Below, one piece after another: positions 36,443-45,255 of a DNA stretch of 64,000 nt. The notes beneath the pieces are model-generated. The model saw nothing but the letters and a program-made list of their open reading frames with translations, searched no databases and was not told the origin of the DNA. The stretch spans positions 1 through 64,000 of the forward strand of contig NZ_VIVL01000007.1 of NCBI RefSeq assembly GCF_007828835.1. Reading direction: 5' to 3'. This stretch comes from Variovorax beijingensis. Its GTDB lineage: Bacteria > Pseudomonadota > Gammaproteobacteria > Burkholderiales > Burkholderiaceae_C. The number at the start of each line of letters is the position of its first letter. Position 1 is the stretch's first letter. The position numbers and the translations under genes were made by a program.

Positions 36443-37464
36443 GCGCGCTTGGCGGCCGCGTCGATGAAGCTGCCCTCGAAGCTGTTGGCCGCGAGCTGCC
36501 AGGCCTGCTGCACGCCGAGCCCTGTGGCCGCGAAGGTCTGGGTGAAGTTCTGGTTCATGTAGCCGCCGAAGTAGGCCGGGTCGTCCGAGTTGACGGTGGC
36601 GACCAGCCCCGCGTCGAGCAGCGCACCCAGGTTGTGCCGCGCCAGGTCGGGGAACACGCACAGCTTGAGGTTGGACAGCGGGCACACGGTGAGCGGAATG
36701 CGGTCCTGCGCGAGCCGCTTCATCAGGGCTGGGTCCTTCGCGCTTTGCACGCCATGGTCGACGCGCTCGACCTTCAGCACGTCGAGCGCGCTCCACACAT
36801 AGGCCGGCGGGCCCTCCTCGCCCGCATGCGCGACGAGGTGGAAGCCCAGCTCGCGGCAGCGCGCGAACACGCGGGCGAACTTCTCGGGCGGATGGCCGAC
36901 CTCGCTTGAATCGAGGCCTACGCCGATGAACTTGTCCCGAAACGGCAGCGCCTGTTCCAGCGTCTCGAAGGCTTCTTCCTCGCTCAGGTGACGCAGGAAG
37001 CACAGGATGAGCGCCGCGCTCACGCCGAGCTTCGCCTCTGCATCCGTGCACGCGCGGTGCAGGCCGTTGACGACCGTCTCCATCGGTACGCCGCGCGCGG
37101 TGTGCGTCTGCGGGTCGAAGAACATCTCGGTGCGCACCACGTTGTCGGCCGCGGCGCGCTCCAGGTAGGCCCAGGCCATGTCGTAGAAGTCCTGCTCCTT
37201 CAGCAGCACGCTGGCGCCGGCGTAGTAGATGTCGAGAAAGCTCTGCAGGTTGGTGAAGGCATAGGCGTGGCGCAGCTCTTCGACGCTCGCGTACGGTATG
37301 GCCACGCCGTTGCGCTGCGCGAGCGCGAAGATCAGCTCGGGTTCGAGCGAGCCCTCGATATGCATGTGCAGCTCGGCCTTGGGCATGGCGCGCAGCAGCT
37401 CGGGCAGGCGCTCGGCGGCGATCTTGCCGAAGCTCTGGTCGAAGACGGGGCGGTAGTCGGTCAT
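36403..37464 (-). CDS. Adenosine/adenine deaminase
   Basis: 353 residues, purine deaminase fold. N-terminal metal site KAELHMHIEGSL, then HAGEEGPP, VDHGVQ and a NSDDPAYFGGYM metal/catalytic segment near the C-terminus. The CPLSNLKLCVFPDL segment is like that of adenine deaminases of the Aah1/PA0148 subgroup rather than Escherichia coli Add, so adenine to hypoxanthine is my preferred reading; databases would commonly label it adenosine deaminase. ATG 37464 begins MTDYRPVF. It fits the purine theme of the window (guaD, xdhAB, BMP and AzgA-like uptake). Confidence 0.9.
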   Translation of the reverse strand: MTDYRPVFDQSFGKIAAERLPELLRAMPKAELHMHIEGSLEPELIFALAQRNGVAIPYASVEELRHAYAFTNLQSFLDIYYAGASVLLKEQDFYDMAWAYLERAAADNVVRTEMFFDPQTHTARGVPMETVVNGLHRACTDAEAKLGVSAALILCFLRHLSEEEAFETLEQALPFRDKFIGVGLDSSEVGHPPEKFARVFARCRELGFHLVAHAGEEGPPAYVWSALDVLKVERVDHGVQSAKDPALMKRLAQDRIPLTVCPLSNLKLCVFPDLARHNLGALLDAGLVATVNSDDPAYFGGYMNQNFTQTFAATGLGVQQAWQLAANSFEGSFIDAAAKRAYVDRLNAVFAAF

Positions 37465-37544
37465 GGTGGGAAAATCGGCGTTGTGATTCCGCACAGCATA
37501 AGCGCAGCCGCCCCGCGGGAGATGCGCCAGAACGTATAGGGCCC

Positions 37545-37907
37545 ATGCTTCTCATTCCAAAACGGCCATCAAGCAACGGGCGGAAACTTCCATTGCTCGC
37601 GCTGCTGGCTTCGTTGTCGATTTCCGCTCCGGCATTCGCCGCCACTGTCGACGGCGCACAGGCACTGGCCCGTGAACGCGGCTGCCTCGCCTGCCACGGC
37701 CTGCTCCGAAAGCAGGTCGGACCCGGCTTCGCGCAGATCGCCGAGCGCTACCGCAGCGACGCGGCGGCGCCCTCCCGGCTGGCCGGCAAGATCCGAGGCG
37801 GCAGCGTGGGCACCTGGGGACGCGTCATCATGCCGCGCCAGCCGCAGCTGAGCGATGAAGAGGCGAAGGCCCTGGCCGGATGGGTTCTTTCGCAGCCGCC
37901 GCCATGA
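37545..37907 (+). CDS. Small periplasmic cytochrome c
   Basis: 120 residues with a Sec signal (ending APAFA), and a single haem site CLACH at about 47-51. A candidate Met ligand lies in MPRQPQLSDEE near the end. Class I cytochrome c5-like size. Diverges from the deaminase gene and converges with a LysR gene 22 bases away. No clear functional neighbours; presumably an electron carrier in respiration. Confidence 0.9.
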   Translation: MLLIPKRPSSNGRKLPLLALLASLSISAPAFAATVDGAQALARERGCLACHGLLRKQVGPGFAQIAERYRSDAAAPSRLAGKIRGGSVGTWGRVIMPRQPQLSDEEAKALAGWVLSQPPP

Positions 37908-37929
37908 AGCGCGGCCGCAGTCTGGCAGA

Positions 37930-38832
37930 TCAGTCGTTGAAGGCCCGCAGCATCGCCTTGCGCAGCCATGTCTCCGCCGCATCCTTGTCGGTCACGGCGC
38001 GCCAGGCCAGCTTGATCTGGTAGCTCGGACTCTCGAACGGCAGCGCCTCGCAGCGAAGCCCGCCCTGCGCCGACAGCGCCAGCGCCACGTGTTCCGGCAC
38101 CGTGGCGAGCAGCTCGGTGCCCGCGAGCACGGCAGGCAGGCTGCCGAACTGCGGCACCGAGAAGGCCACCTCGCGCTGCCGGCCAAGGCTGTTCAATGTT
38201 TCATCGACGGTGCCGCACAGGTCGCCCGCGTAGGTCACGAGCACATGCCGCCGCCGGCAATAGTCGTCGAGCGTCAGTCTTGCGGCTGCGGTGTCGGCAC
38301 GCAGCAGCGCAAAGCGCGCCGTGCGGACCTTGCGTATCTTGGCGCCCGCCGGCAGGTCCTTCAGGAAGCTCATGACCGCGCTGACCCTCCCCTCGTCGAG
38401 ATGGCGCGCGGCGTTGCGGTAGCAGACCGTCAGGGTCACGAGCCTGGCCCGGGGTGCTTCCACGCTGAGCGCGCGAAGCAGCCGCGGCAGCATCGCGATC
38501 TGCAGGTCGTCGGTCAGCCCGATGCGAAACACCGGCGCGGCGCGCGCGGGCTCGAAGTCCGCCTGCGCGCGGAACGTGGCCTCGATCTGGTCGAGCGCCG
38601 GACCCAGTCCCTGCATCAGCGCCAGCGCCCGTTCGGTCGGCTCCATCACCCGCCCATGGCGCACCAGCAGCGGATCGCCCGTGAGCTCGCGCAGCCGCGC
38701 CAGCGCGTGGCTCACGGCCGGCTGTCCCAGGTGCAGCCGCTGCGCAGCCCGGCTGACGTGACGCTCGCGCATGAGGGCCGCCAGCACGGTGAGCAGGTTG
38801 AGGTCAATTCGGCTGAGTTCGATCGGTTTCAT
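37930..38832 (-). CDS. LysR-family transcriptional regulator
   Basis: 300 residues. HTH region RIDLNLLTVLAALMRERHVS, then RLHLGQPAVSHALARLREL; this NodD/PnbR-like opening (DLNLL...RHVSRAAQRL) recurs in the regulators at 56121 and 62825. Diverges from the quinone-oxidoreductase-like gene at 38971, with a long dyad in the gap. Probably controls that gene. Ligand unknown. Confidence 0.92.
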   Translation of the reverse strand: MKPIELSRIDLNLLTVLAALMRERHVSRAAQRLHLGQPAVSHALARLRELTGDPLLVRHGRVMEPTERALALMQGLGPALDQIEATFRAQADFEPARAAPVFRIGLTDDLQIAMLPRLLRALSVEAPRARLVTLTVCYRNAARHLDEGRVSAVMSFLKDLPAGAKIRKVRTARFALLRADTAAARLTLDDYCRRRHVLVTYAGDLCGTVDETLNSLGRQREVAFSVPQFGSLPAVLAGTELLATVPEHVALALSAQGGLRCEALPFESPSYQIKLAWRAVTDKDAAETWLRKAMLRAFND

Positions 38833-38849
38833 CCAGGCGCCTTGAAGTC

Positions 38850-38886
38850 ATCGATTCCATGCATAGTGAATATCGTATGAATCGAT
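38850..38886. promoter_or_regulatory. Inverted repeat, candidate LysR operator
   Basis: Perfect 8-base arms ATCGATTC / GAATCGAT, 21 bases apart, in the divergent LysR/oxidoreductase gap. Imperfect inner symmetry (CATA...TATG) lies within. Confidence 0.55.
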
Positions 38887-38970
38887 TTCCTTGATGGCCC
38901 TGCGGCTTCTAGATTGATGCCTTCGGCCGCTTCATTCCGGGGCCGCCGGCTTTTCCAAGGAGATTTTCGT

Positions 38971-39984
38971 ATGGGCAGGATGGTTCGCTTTCACCGGTTC
39001 GGCGGCGCCGATGTCCTGAAGGTCGAGCAGGTCGCGACGCCGGAGCCTGGCGCCGGCGAAGTGCGCATCGCGGTGCAGGCGATCGGCCTGAACCGGGCCG
39101 ACGCACTGTGGCGCCAGAACCTGTACATCGAGGACCCGGTCCTGCCGGCCGGCCTGGGCAACGAGGCCGCCGGGCTCATCGAAGCGGTAGGCGCGGGCGT
39201 CGAGGGCCTGAACATCGGCGACCGCGTCGCGCTGTTGCCCGGAGCCAACCAGGGCCTGTATCCCACCTATGGCGAGCGCATTCTTTTTCCCGCCTCGCAT
39301 GTGGTGCGCCACCCCGGCAAGCTCTCGGCCGAGCAGGCCGCCGGTGCCTACATGGCCTACCTCACGGGCTACTTCCCGATGTTCGAGATGGCCCGCCTGC
39401 AGCGCGGCCAGACGGTGCTGGTGACGGGTGCGTCATCCAGCACGGGCATGGCGGCGCTGCAGATGGCGCGCGCGGCAGGCCTCCCCGCCATCGCCACGAC
39501 GCGCACGGCAGCCAAGCGCCAGGCATTGCTGGATGCGGGCGCAGCCCATGTGGTGGCGACGCAGGACGAAGACGTGGTGGAGCGCGTGCTGGCGCTGACC
39601 GGCGGCCGCGGCGCCGACCTGGTGTACGACGGCGTGGGTGGTCCGCAGCTCGAGCGGCTCGGCAATGCCGTCGCACAGCGCGGCTGGTACGTGCTGTACG
39701 GGCTCTCCGGCGGCGCGGAGTTCAGCTACCCCGTGCTCGCGCAGTTCCGCAAGAGCTGGCGCTTCCACGTCTACACGGTGCTGGAATTCGCCGGCTCGGC
39801 CACCATGGGCTTGCCGCGCGACGAAGCTGCGCTGGGCCGCGCGCTGGCCTTCGTCAATGAGGGCCTGGCCAGCGGCGCCCTGCAGATGCGCATCGACCGC
39901 CGCTTTGCGCTCGACGAGGTGGTGCAGGCCCACCACTACCTCGAGCGCGCCGGACACATCGGCAAGGTCGTGCTCACGGTCTGA
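38971..39984 (+). CDS. Zinc-independent MDR-family (quinone oxidoreductase-like) dehydrogenase
   Basis: 337 residues, medium-chain dehydrogenase/reductase fold: GroES-like N-terminal part to ~120, then a Rossmann nucleotide-binding region with VLVTGASSSTGMAALQMA. The Cys/His zinc ligands of alcohol dehydrogenases are absent in the equivalent place (GLNRADALWRQN), so it belongs with NADPH quinone oxidoreductases. ATG 38971 is preceded by AAGGAG about 8 bases upstream, a strong ribosome site that decides the start. Likely target of the divergent LysR protein. Confidence 0.9.
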   Translation: MGRMVRFHRFGGADVLKVEQVATPEPGAGEVRIAVQAIGLNRADALWRQNLYIEDPVLPAGLGNEAAGLIEAVGAGVEGLNIGDRVALLPGANQGLYPTYGERILFPASHVVRHPGKLSAEQAAGAYMAYLTGYFPMFEMARLQRGQTVLVTGASSSTGMAALQMARAAGLPAIATTRTAAKRQALLDAGAAHVVATQDEDVVERVLALTGGRGADLVYDGVGGPQLERLGNAVAQRGWYVLYGLSGGAEFSYPVLAQFRKSWRFHVYTVLEFAGSATMGLPRDEAALGRALAFVNEGLASGALQMRIDRRFALDEVVQAHHYLERAGHIGKVVLTV

Positions 39985-40008
39985 TCGACCGGGCCGCAGC
40001 GCAACGCA

Positions 40009-41193
40009 TCACCAGGCCGCCTCGCTGCCCTCCAGCGCGCGCCGGGCCAGCAGGAAGGCCGCAGCATTCCAGCTCTGGCCCGCCATGCCCATCGGCGCCA
40101 GCGTGCGGCCATGGAACCACTCGGTGAAGCGCCAGTCGCCGAGCTGGTTCACATGCGCAAGGCGCGCGAGCTCGGGCCAGGCCATGTCGTGCAGTCCGAG
40201 GCGGGCCAGCGCCATCACCCAGAAGCCGCCCACGAAGGGCCAGATGCCGCCGTTGTGGTACTGGTGCACGACGTTCTGCTGATGGCGCGCCATGTACGGC
40301 CGCCAGAGCGCATGCTCGCGCGTCAGCGGATGCAGCACCACGCGCACCGGGTACGGCTCGCAGGCGCGCGCCGCGGCAATGGTGCGGACGATGCGGTTCG
40401 CCATCTCCGAATCGGCCAGCCCGCCCTGGATGGCCAGCACGTTGCCGAACACGTCGCCCTCGTCGCCGACGAAGGACAGGTTGACGAAGCTCAGGTACAG
40501 GCCCGGATCGGCTCGCCCGCGGCGCGCATAGTGCCGCAGCAGCCGGGCGCGGTGGTATTCGGGCAGGTCCTGCTGGAATGGATTGAACAGGTGGTTGAAA
40601 TGGTGCTGCGTCGCCTCCGCATCGTCGAGCGCGAAGCGGCGCTTCACCTCGTACCAGAGCGCGTTGGTGTAGAGCACATAGCCCGAGCGCGGCATGATGT
40701 CGGCCCAGTCGCTGGCCTCGTTCTGCTGCAGCAGCCGGAAGTGCTGGTGCTCCTGCGCCAGCAGCCAGCCGATCGCGCGCGCCACTGCGCCGCTCCAGTG
40801 CGAGGCGCCGACCTGGCCATGGCGGCGCACGTGGTCCACCGCGATCAGCCACCACAGCGTGGCGTCGATGCAGCCCAGGTACCAGAAGTCGGCATCCTGG
40901 CCGTCGGGGTCGACGTACTTGGGAATCTGTCCGTTGGCCGCCTGCTGCACGGCCAGCGCGTCGAGGCTGGCGACGGCGCCCTGCTCCAGCGCGGGCACGC
41001 CGCTGCCGCACATGGCCATCACGCAGATGGCCGCGTCGCGCCCGAAGATGCGCGTGTAGCGCCGGGCCACGGCCGCCTCGGTGCGGGTGGCGGCCAGGAT
41101 GCCGTGCGGCGTGAGGTTGCGTTCCAGGAGTTCGAGCGAAGCGCGGGAGCAGTCGTCGATCAGTGCGAGAGAAGAAGCGTCAGGTGTCGTCAT
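40009..41193 (-). CDS. (alpha/alpha)6-barrel glycosidase, GH100/debranching-enzyme-like
   Basis: 394 residues. Seen: TRIFGRDAAICVMAM (acid-bearing segment of the barrel), QYHNGGIWPFVGGFWVMAL, and ATLWWLIAVDH. The YHNGGxWP motif is characteristic of amylo-alpha-1,6-glucosidase and alkaline-invertase-like enzymes. The catalytic acids cannot be assigned with certainty. No signal peptide, so cytoplasmic. ATG 41193 overlaps the end of the GlxA-type regulator gene by 14 bases. Substrate could be sucrose or a glucan; not decidable here. Confidence 0.72.
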   Translation of the reverse strand: MTTPDASSLALIDDCSRASLELLERNLTPHGILAATRTEAAVARRYTRIFGRDAAICVMAMCGSGVPALEQGAVASLDALAVQQAANGQIPKYVDPDGQDADFWYLGCIDATLWWLIAVDHVRRHGQVGASHWSGAVARAIGWLLAQEHQHFRLLQQNEASDWADIMPRSGYVLYTNALWYEVKRRFALDDAEATQHHFNHLFNPFQQDLPEYHRARLLRHYARRGRADPGLYLSFVNLSFVGDEGDVFGNVLAIQGGLADSEMANRIVRTIAAARACEPYPVRVVLHPLTREHALWRPYMARHQQNVVHQYHNGGIWPFVGGFWVMALARLGLHDMAWPELARLAHVNQLGDWRFTEWFHGRTLAPMGMAGQSWNAAAFLLARRALEGSEAAW

Positions 41194-42178
41194 GGGTTCG
41201 ATAGGCTTGCGGCGTGAGGCCGTGCTGCCGCGCGAAGGCGCGCTGCAGCGCGTCCACCGAGCGGAAGCCGCTGCGGCTCGCGATGCGGTCCTGCGGCCAC
41301 CGCGTCTGGCGCAGCAGCTGCGCGGCCGCGGCCACGCGGACCTGTTCGACAAAGCGCGCCGGTGTACAGCCGGTCTCGGCCGCGAAGGCGCGCGCGAAGT
41401 TCCGTGGGCTCATCTGCACGCGTTCGGCCAATGCCTCGACGGACAGGTCGTCCTGCGGATGCGTGCCGATCCACGCCACCAGTTCGCGCAGCCGGTGGCT
41501 GGCCGAGGCCTGCGCCTGGAGCGCCTGTGTCAGCTGCGGCTGCGCCCCGCCGCGCAGCATCGGCAGCGCCAGCGTGCGGGCAATCTCCATCGACACCGCA
41601 TGGCCGAGGTCGTCCTCGACCAGCGCAAGCGCAAGCTCGATGCCGGTGGTGACGCCGGCCGAGGTCCACACCGGCCCGTCGTGCACGTAGATGCGCTCGC
41701 GCTGCACCCGCACCTGCGGCCGCAGCGCCTGCAGCTGGTCGCAGACGCGCCAGTGCGTGGTGGCCTCGCGGCCGTCCAGCAGGCCGGCCGCGGCCAGCGC
41801 GAAGGCGCCGCTGCACACGCTCGCCATGCGGCGCGTGCGCGGCGCCACCTGCCGGAGCCAGGCGCCGATGTGCTGCTCGAGGATGGCCGCGCGCACGGCC
41901 GGCTCGTCGCCGCCCGCCACGATCAGCGTGTCGATCGACGCCGGCAGCTGCTGCAGGCTGCAGGTGCCCGAAAAGCTCAGGCCGCCGTTCGTCGCCACGG
42001 TGCCGCCGGCCGGCGATGCGATGTGCAGGCGGTAGCGGCCGGGGTGCATCTGCTCGGCCTTGCTGAACACGCTGGCGGGACCGGCGACGTCGATCACCTC
42101 GACGCCGTCGAACACCACCAGCACCACGTCGCTGGCAGAAACCGCGGTTACTTCGTCCTTGCGGGTCAGGGTGGGCAT
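41180..42178 (-). CDS. GlxA-type transcriptional regulator (DJ-1/PfpI domain plus AraC domain)
   Basis: 332 residues. N-terminal DJ-1/PfpI-like domain (DVVLVVFDGVEVIDVAGP; nucleophile-elbow segment SVCSGAFALAA with C122; LLDGREATTHW), and C-terminal AraC helix-turn-helix from ~225 (LSVEALAERVQMSPRNFARA, RSVDALQRAFARQHGLTP). ATG 42178 was preferred for its conserved N-terminus. It diverges by 44 bases from a lipoprotein with a similar DJ-1 domain and overlaps the glycosidase gene by 14 bases downstream. Controls one or both, presumably; inducer unknown. Confidence 0.92.
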   Translation of the reverse strand: MPTLTRKDEVTAVSASDVVLVVFDGVEVIDVAGPASVFSKAEQMHPGRYRLHIASPAGGTVATNGGLSFSGTCSLQQLPASIDTLIVAGGDEPAVRAAILEQHIGAWLRQVAPRTRRMASVCSGAFALAAAGLLDGREATTHWRVCDQLQALRPQVRVQRERIYVHDGPVWTSAGVTTGIELALALVEDDLGHAVSMEIARTLALPMLRGGAQPQLTQALQAQASASHRLRELVAWIGTHPQDDLSVEALAERVQMSPRNFARAFAAETGCTPARFVEQVRVAAAAQLLRQTRWPQDRIASRSGFRSVDALQRAFARQHGLTPQAYRTHDDT

Positions 42179-42222
42179 TCGTAGTCTCTGGGCATCGTCA
42201 TCAAGTCGACAGGGGAACGGCC

Positions 42223-43359
42223 ATGTGGAGATCGGTAGCAGCGCTGATCGGCGCAAGTATTGCAGCCTTTGCGCTGGCAGCCTGTACGGGAGGGGCGCCG
42301 CCGCTGCCGCCCGCGCAGGCCGATGCGGCGCGCAGCGAGCGCGAGAAGCAGGCTTTTGTCGAGGCCCTGAAGCCGCATCGCGCCGGCCGGCCCGTGGTGG
42401 CCGTGCTTGCGCTGAACGAGGGCACCGAGATGACGGACCTGCTGCTGCCGCATGCGGTGCTCCAGCGTGCCGATGTGGCCGAGGTGCGGATCGTGGCGCC
42501 GCACGCGGGGCGCGTGAGCCTGTATCCCGCACTCGAGGTCGATGGCGCGCAGGACTTCGCCGCATTCGAGCGGCTTCATCCTTCGGGCGCCGACTACGTG
42601 ATCGTGCCGGCGATGATCGCCGACGACAACCCCCAGGTGGCGGCATGGCTCAAGCAGCAGGCGGCACGCGGTGCGCGTGTGATCGGTGTCTGCTCGGGCG
42701 CACGCGTGGTCGGCCGCGCCGGCCTGCTCGACGGCCGCCGCTTCGCGGGCCACTGGTACGACCGCGGCACGCTGCTCGCGCGCCACGCCGGCGCCAGCTA
42801 TGTGCCGCACCAGCGCTACGTGGTGGACCGCGGCGTCGCCACCACCACGGGCATCACCGCCTCGGTGCCGGCGATGCTGGCGCTGGTGGAGGCGGTCGGC
42901 GGGCAGGAGAAGGCCAGGTCCCTTGCAACGGAACTCGGCGTGGCCTCGTGGACGCCGGCGCACGACAGTTCGCCGTTCTACCTGGACACCGGGCGCAGGG
43001 TGGATTTCCTGCTCAACAAGGTCGCGTTCTGGCGCGCCGAGCGCTGGCGCGTGGACGTGCAGGACGGCGCCGACGACGTCGCCCTTGCGCTGGCGGTCGA
43101 TGCGTGGACGCGCACCGGGCACATCGGCGTCGATGCGGCTTCGGCCTCGGGCCCGGTCCGGCTGCGCAGCGGGCTGGTGCTGTTGGCACAGCCGCCTCGC
43201 GAAGGGACGGGCCGCCTGCCCCTCGCCTCGTCGCTGAAGCCGTTGCCGCAGCTGGACCGCACGCTGTGCGAGATCGGCCAACGCTATGGCGCGGCACGGC
43301 GTGACTGGGTCATGCAGGAGATGGAGTACCCCGGGCCGATCGCTGCCTGCTCAGGCTGA
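42223..43359 (+). CDS. DJ-1/PfpI-fold lipoprotein
   Basis: 378 residues. Signal peptide with lipobox LAAC (Cys 21). The DJ-1/PfpI domain follows at about 55-215, with GVCSGARVVGRAGLLDGR and C157 at the nucleophile elbow, then HWYD; the parallel VCSGAF...AGLLDGR...HW of the divergent regulator is striking. The C-terminal ~150 residues are of unknown fold. Secreted DJ-1 proteins of this kind have no established activity; a ligand-binding or glyoxalase-like role are options. Ends 27 bases from the convergent Bug gene. Confidence 0.82.
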   Translation: MWRSVAALIGASIAAFALAACTGGAPPLPPAQADAARSEREKQAFVEALKPHRAGRPVVAVLALNEGTEMTDLLLPHAVLQRADVAEVRIVAPHAGRVSLYPALEVDGAQDFAAFERLHPSGADYVIVPAMIADDNPQVAAWLKQQAARGARVIGVCSGARVVGRAGLLDGRRFAGHWYDRGTLLARHAGASYVPHQRYVVDRGVATTTGITASVPAMLALVEAVGGQEKARSLATELGVASWTPAHDSSPFYLDTGRRVDFLLNKVAFWRAERWRVDVQDGADDVALALAVDAWTRTGHIGVDAASASGPVRLRSGLVLLAQPPREGTGRLPLASSLKPLPQLDRTLCEIGQRYGAARRDWVMQEMEYPGPIAACSG

Positions 43360-43386
43360 GCGGCCGGCCGCATGAAGGGGTCGGAC

Positions 43387-44349
43387 TCAATCGACCCGGA
43401 TGTTGCGCGCCTTCGCCAGCGCACCCACGCGCCCCATCTCGTTCTGCACGAATTTCGCGAAGGCCTCCGGCGTGCTGCCGGCGGGCTCCAGGCCGAGCTG
43501 CAGCAGCTTCTGCTTGACCTGAGGTTCGTTGACCGCCGCCTGCACCGCCTTGCCGAGCCGCTGCACGATGTCGGGCGGCGTGCCCTTGGGAAGAAACACG
43601 CCGTTCCACTCGACCACGTTGTAGCCCGCCAGGCCCGACTCTGCGAGCGTCGGCGTATCGGGCAGGCCGGGCACGCGCCTGGCGGAACTCACGGCCAGCG
43701 CGCGCAGCTTGCCCGACTGCACGTAGCCGAGCGTCGACGCCACGTTGCCGAAGTAAGCCGAGACCTGCTCGCCCATCACGTCGGTCAGCGCCGGTGCACC
43801 GCCCTTGTAGGGCACGTGCATCAGGCTGACCTTGGCCTGCTCGTTCAGCGCCTCGCCGGCCAGGTGCGAGCCGGTGCCGCCGCCCGCCGAGGCAAAGCTC
43901 AGCTTGCCGGGGTTCTTGCGCGCGAAGTCCAGGAACTGCGCCACCGTGCTGTACGGCGCGGTGGCGGGCACGACCAGGATCTGCGGCGCGGTGGCCACCA
44001 GCGACACCGGAATGAAGTCTTTCGCCGCATCGAAAGGCAGCTTGCGCAGCGACGGGTTCACCGAGAACGCCGAGGCGTCGTAGAGCACGGTGTAGCCGTC
44101 GGCGGACGCCTTGGCCACGTTGTCCTCGCCGATCACGCCGCCCGCGCCCGGCCGGTTGTCGATGACGATCTGCTGGCCGAGCGCGATGCTCATCTGCTGC
44201 GCGACGACGCGCGCGGTGTTGTCGGCGCCGCCGCCCGCGGCATACGGCACCACCATGCGGATGGGCTTCTCGGGCCACGCGGCCCAGCCCAGCAGCGGCA
44301 CGCAGGCGGCCAGCGCGGCGATCGATTTCAGGATGCGTTTCTTCGTCAT
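43387..44349 (-). CDS. Bug-family (TctC-like) periplasmic binding protein A
   Basis: 320 residues, tripartite tricarboxylate transporter receptor. A Sec signal then WPEKPIRMVVPYAAGGGADN and VIDNRPGAGGVIG, both hallmark Bug segments. Last gene of the minus-strand operon that starts at 48366. No TctA/TctB membrane genes are nearby, common for Bug proteins in Burkholderiales. Ligand expected to be a carboxylate; a shared transporter elsewhere is inferred. Paralog of the protein at 46468. Confidence 0.93.
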   Translation of the reverse strand: MTKKRILKSIAALAACVPLLGWAAWPEKPIRMVVPYAAGGGADNTARVVAQQMSIALGQQIVIDNRPGAGGVIGEDNVAKASADGYTVLYDASAFSVNPSLRKLPFDAAKDFIPVSLVATAPQILVVPATAPYSTVAQFLDFARKNPGKLSFASAGGGTGSHLAGEALNEQAKVSLMHVPYKGGAPALTDVMGEQVSAYFGNVASTLGYVQSGKLRALAVSSARRVPGLPDTPTLAESGLAGYNVVEWNGVFLPKGTPPDIVQRLGKAVQAAVNEPQVKQKLLQLGLEPAGSTPEAFAKFVQNEMGRVGALAKARNIRVD

Positions 44350-44373
44350 TCGGTGGTCTCGGTCTTTGTCGTT

Positions 44374-45246
44374 TCAGGAAAAGTCATAAAGCAGCGCGGG
44401 GTTGTCGACGAGCACGCGGCGGCGCCGGGCCCCGTCGGGAACCCATTGGCCCAGCAGGTCGAACAGAAGCGCGTCGTCGGGCTCGGCGGCCGCGGGCTCG
44501 GTCGGGTGCGGCCAGTCGCTGCCCCACACCACGCGCTCCGGGGCCTGCCGGACCCAGGCCTGCGCGATGGCTGTCGTGTCGGCATAGCCGCCTGCGGCGC
44601 CCGCCTTCGAGTCGAGGTAGGCGCCCGAGAGCTTGATCCAGGTGCGGCCGCCGTCGCGCAGCCGGCTGACGATGCCGAAGGCGGGATGCGCCTTCGCATC
44701 GGGCAATGGCAGCCGTGCGAGGTGGTCGAACACAATCATGCAGGGCAGCCGTGCCAGCAGGGCTGCATGTTCGGCAATCTGGTCCGCATTCCAGTGCAGC
44801 TGCACATGCCAGCCCAGCGCATGCACGCGCTGCGCGAGCGGCTCGACCATTTCGAAGCCGGTCGCCGCGTTGGCGGCCGTATAGAGCGTGAAGCGGATGC
44901 CGCGAATGCCGCCCGCATGCAGGCGCTCGAGCTCGGCATCGCTCACGTCGGGCCGGACCACGGCCACGCCTCGGGTATGCGCCGCACCGAGCGTGCGAAT
45001 GGCATCGAGCGTCACGCTGTTGTCGGTGCCGTGCACGCGCGGCTGCACGACGACCGTGCGCCGCGTGCCGATGCGTTGCTGCACCACGCGGTAGTCGGCG
45101 GCCGTGGCCTGGTCGACCATGGCATCGGGCGATCCGTGGAGCGCGAAGCGGCGGTCGTAGACATGCATGTGCGCATCGCACGCGCCCTCCGGTGCAGTGC
45201 TGGCGGGCTTGCGGCTGCCGCTGCTGTGGGGATATTCGGCCTGCAT
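44374..45246 (-). CDS. Amidohydrolase-family (TIM-barrel) hydrolase
   Basis: 290 residues. N-terminal ACDAHMHVYD carries the first metal/His site; VVWGSDWPHPT near the end carries the conserved Asp; IVFDHLARLP is a third strand. This is the COG3618-like group including lactonases and dicarboxylate-ring hydrolases such as galactarolactone-type enzymes. In the operon with a CoA-transferase and CitE-like lyase it may open a lactone or hydrolyse a precursor acid. Function inferred only from neighbours. Confidence 0.88.
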   Translation of the reverse strand: MQAEYPHSSGSRKPASTAPEGACDAHMHVYDRRFALHGSPDAMVDQATAADYRVVQQRIGTRRTVVVQPRVHGTDNSVTLDAIRTLGAAHTRGVAVVRPDVSDAELERLHAGGIRGIRFTLYTAANAATGFEMVEPLAQRVHALGWHVQLHWNADQIAEHAALLARLPCMIVFDHLARLPLPDAKAHPAFGIVSRLRDGGRTWIKLSGAYLDSKAGAAGGYADTTAIAQAWVRQAPERVVWGSDWPHPTEPAAAEPDDALLFDLLGQWVPDGARRRRVLVDNPALLYDFS

Positions 45247-45255
45247 GCGCGGTGC

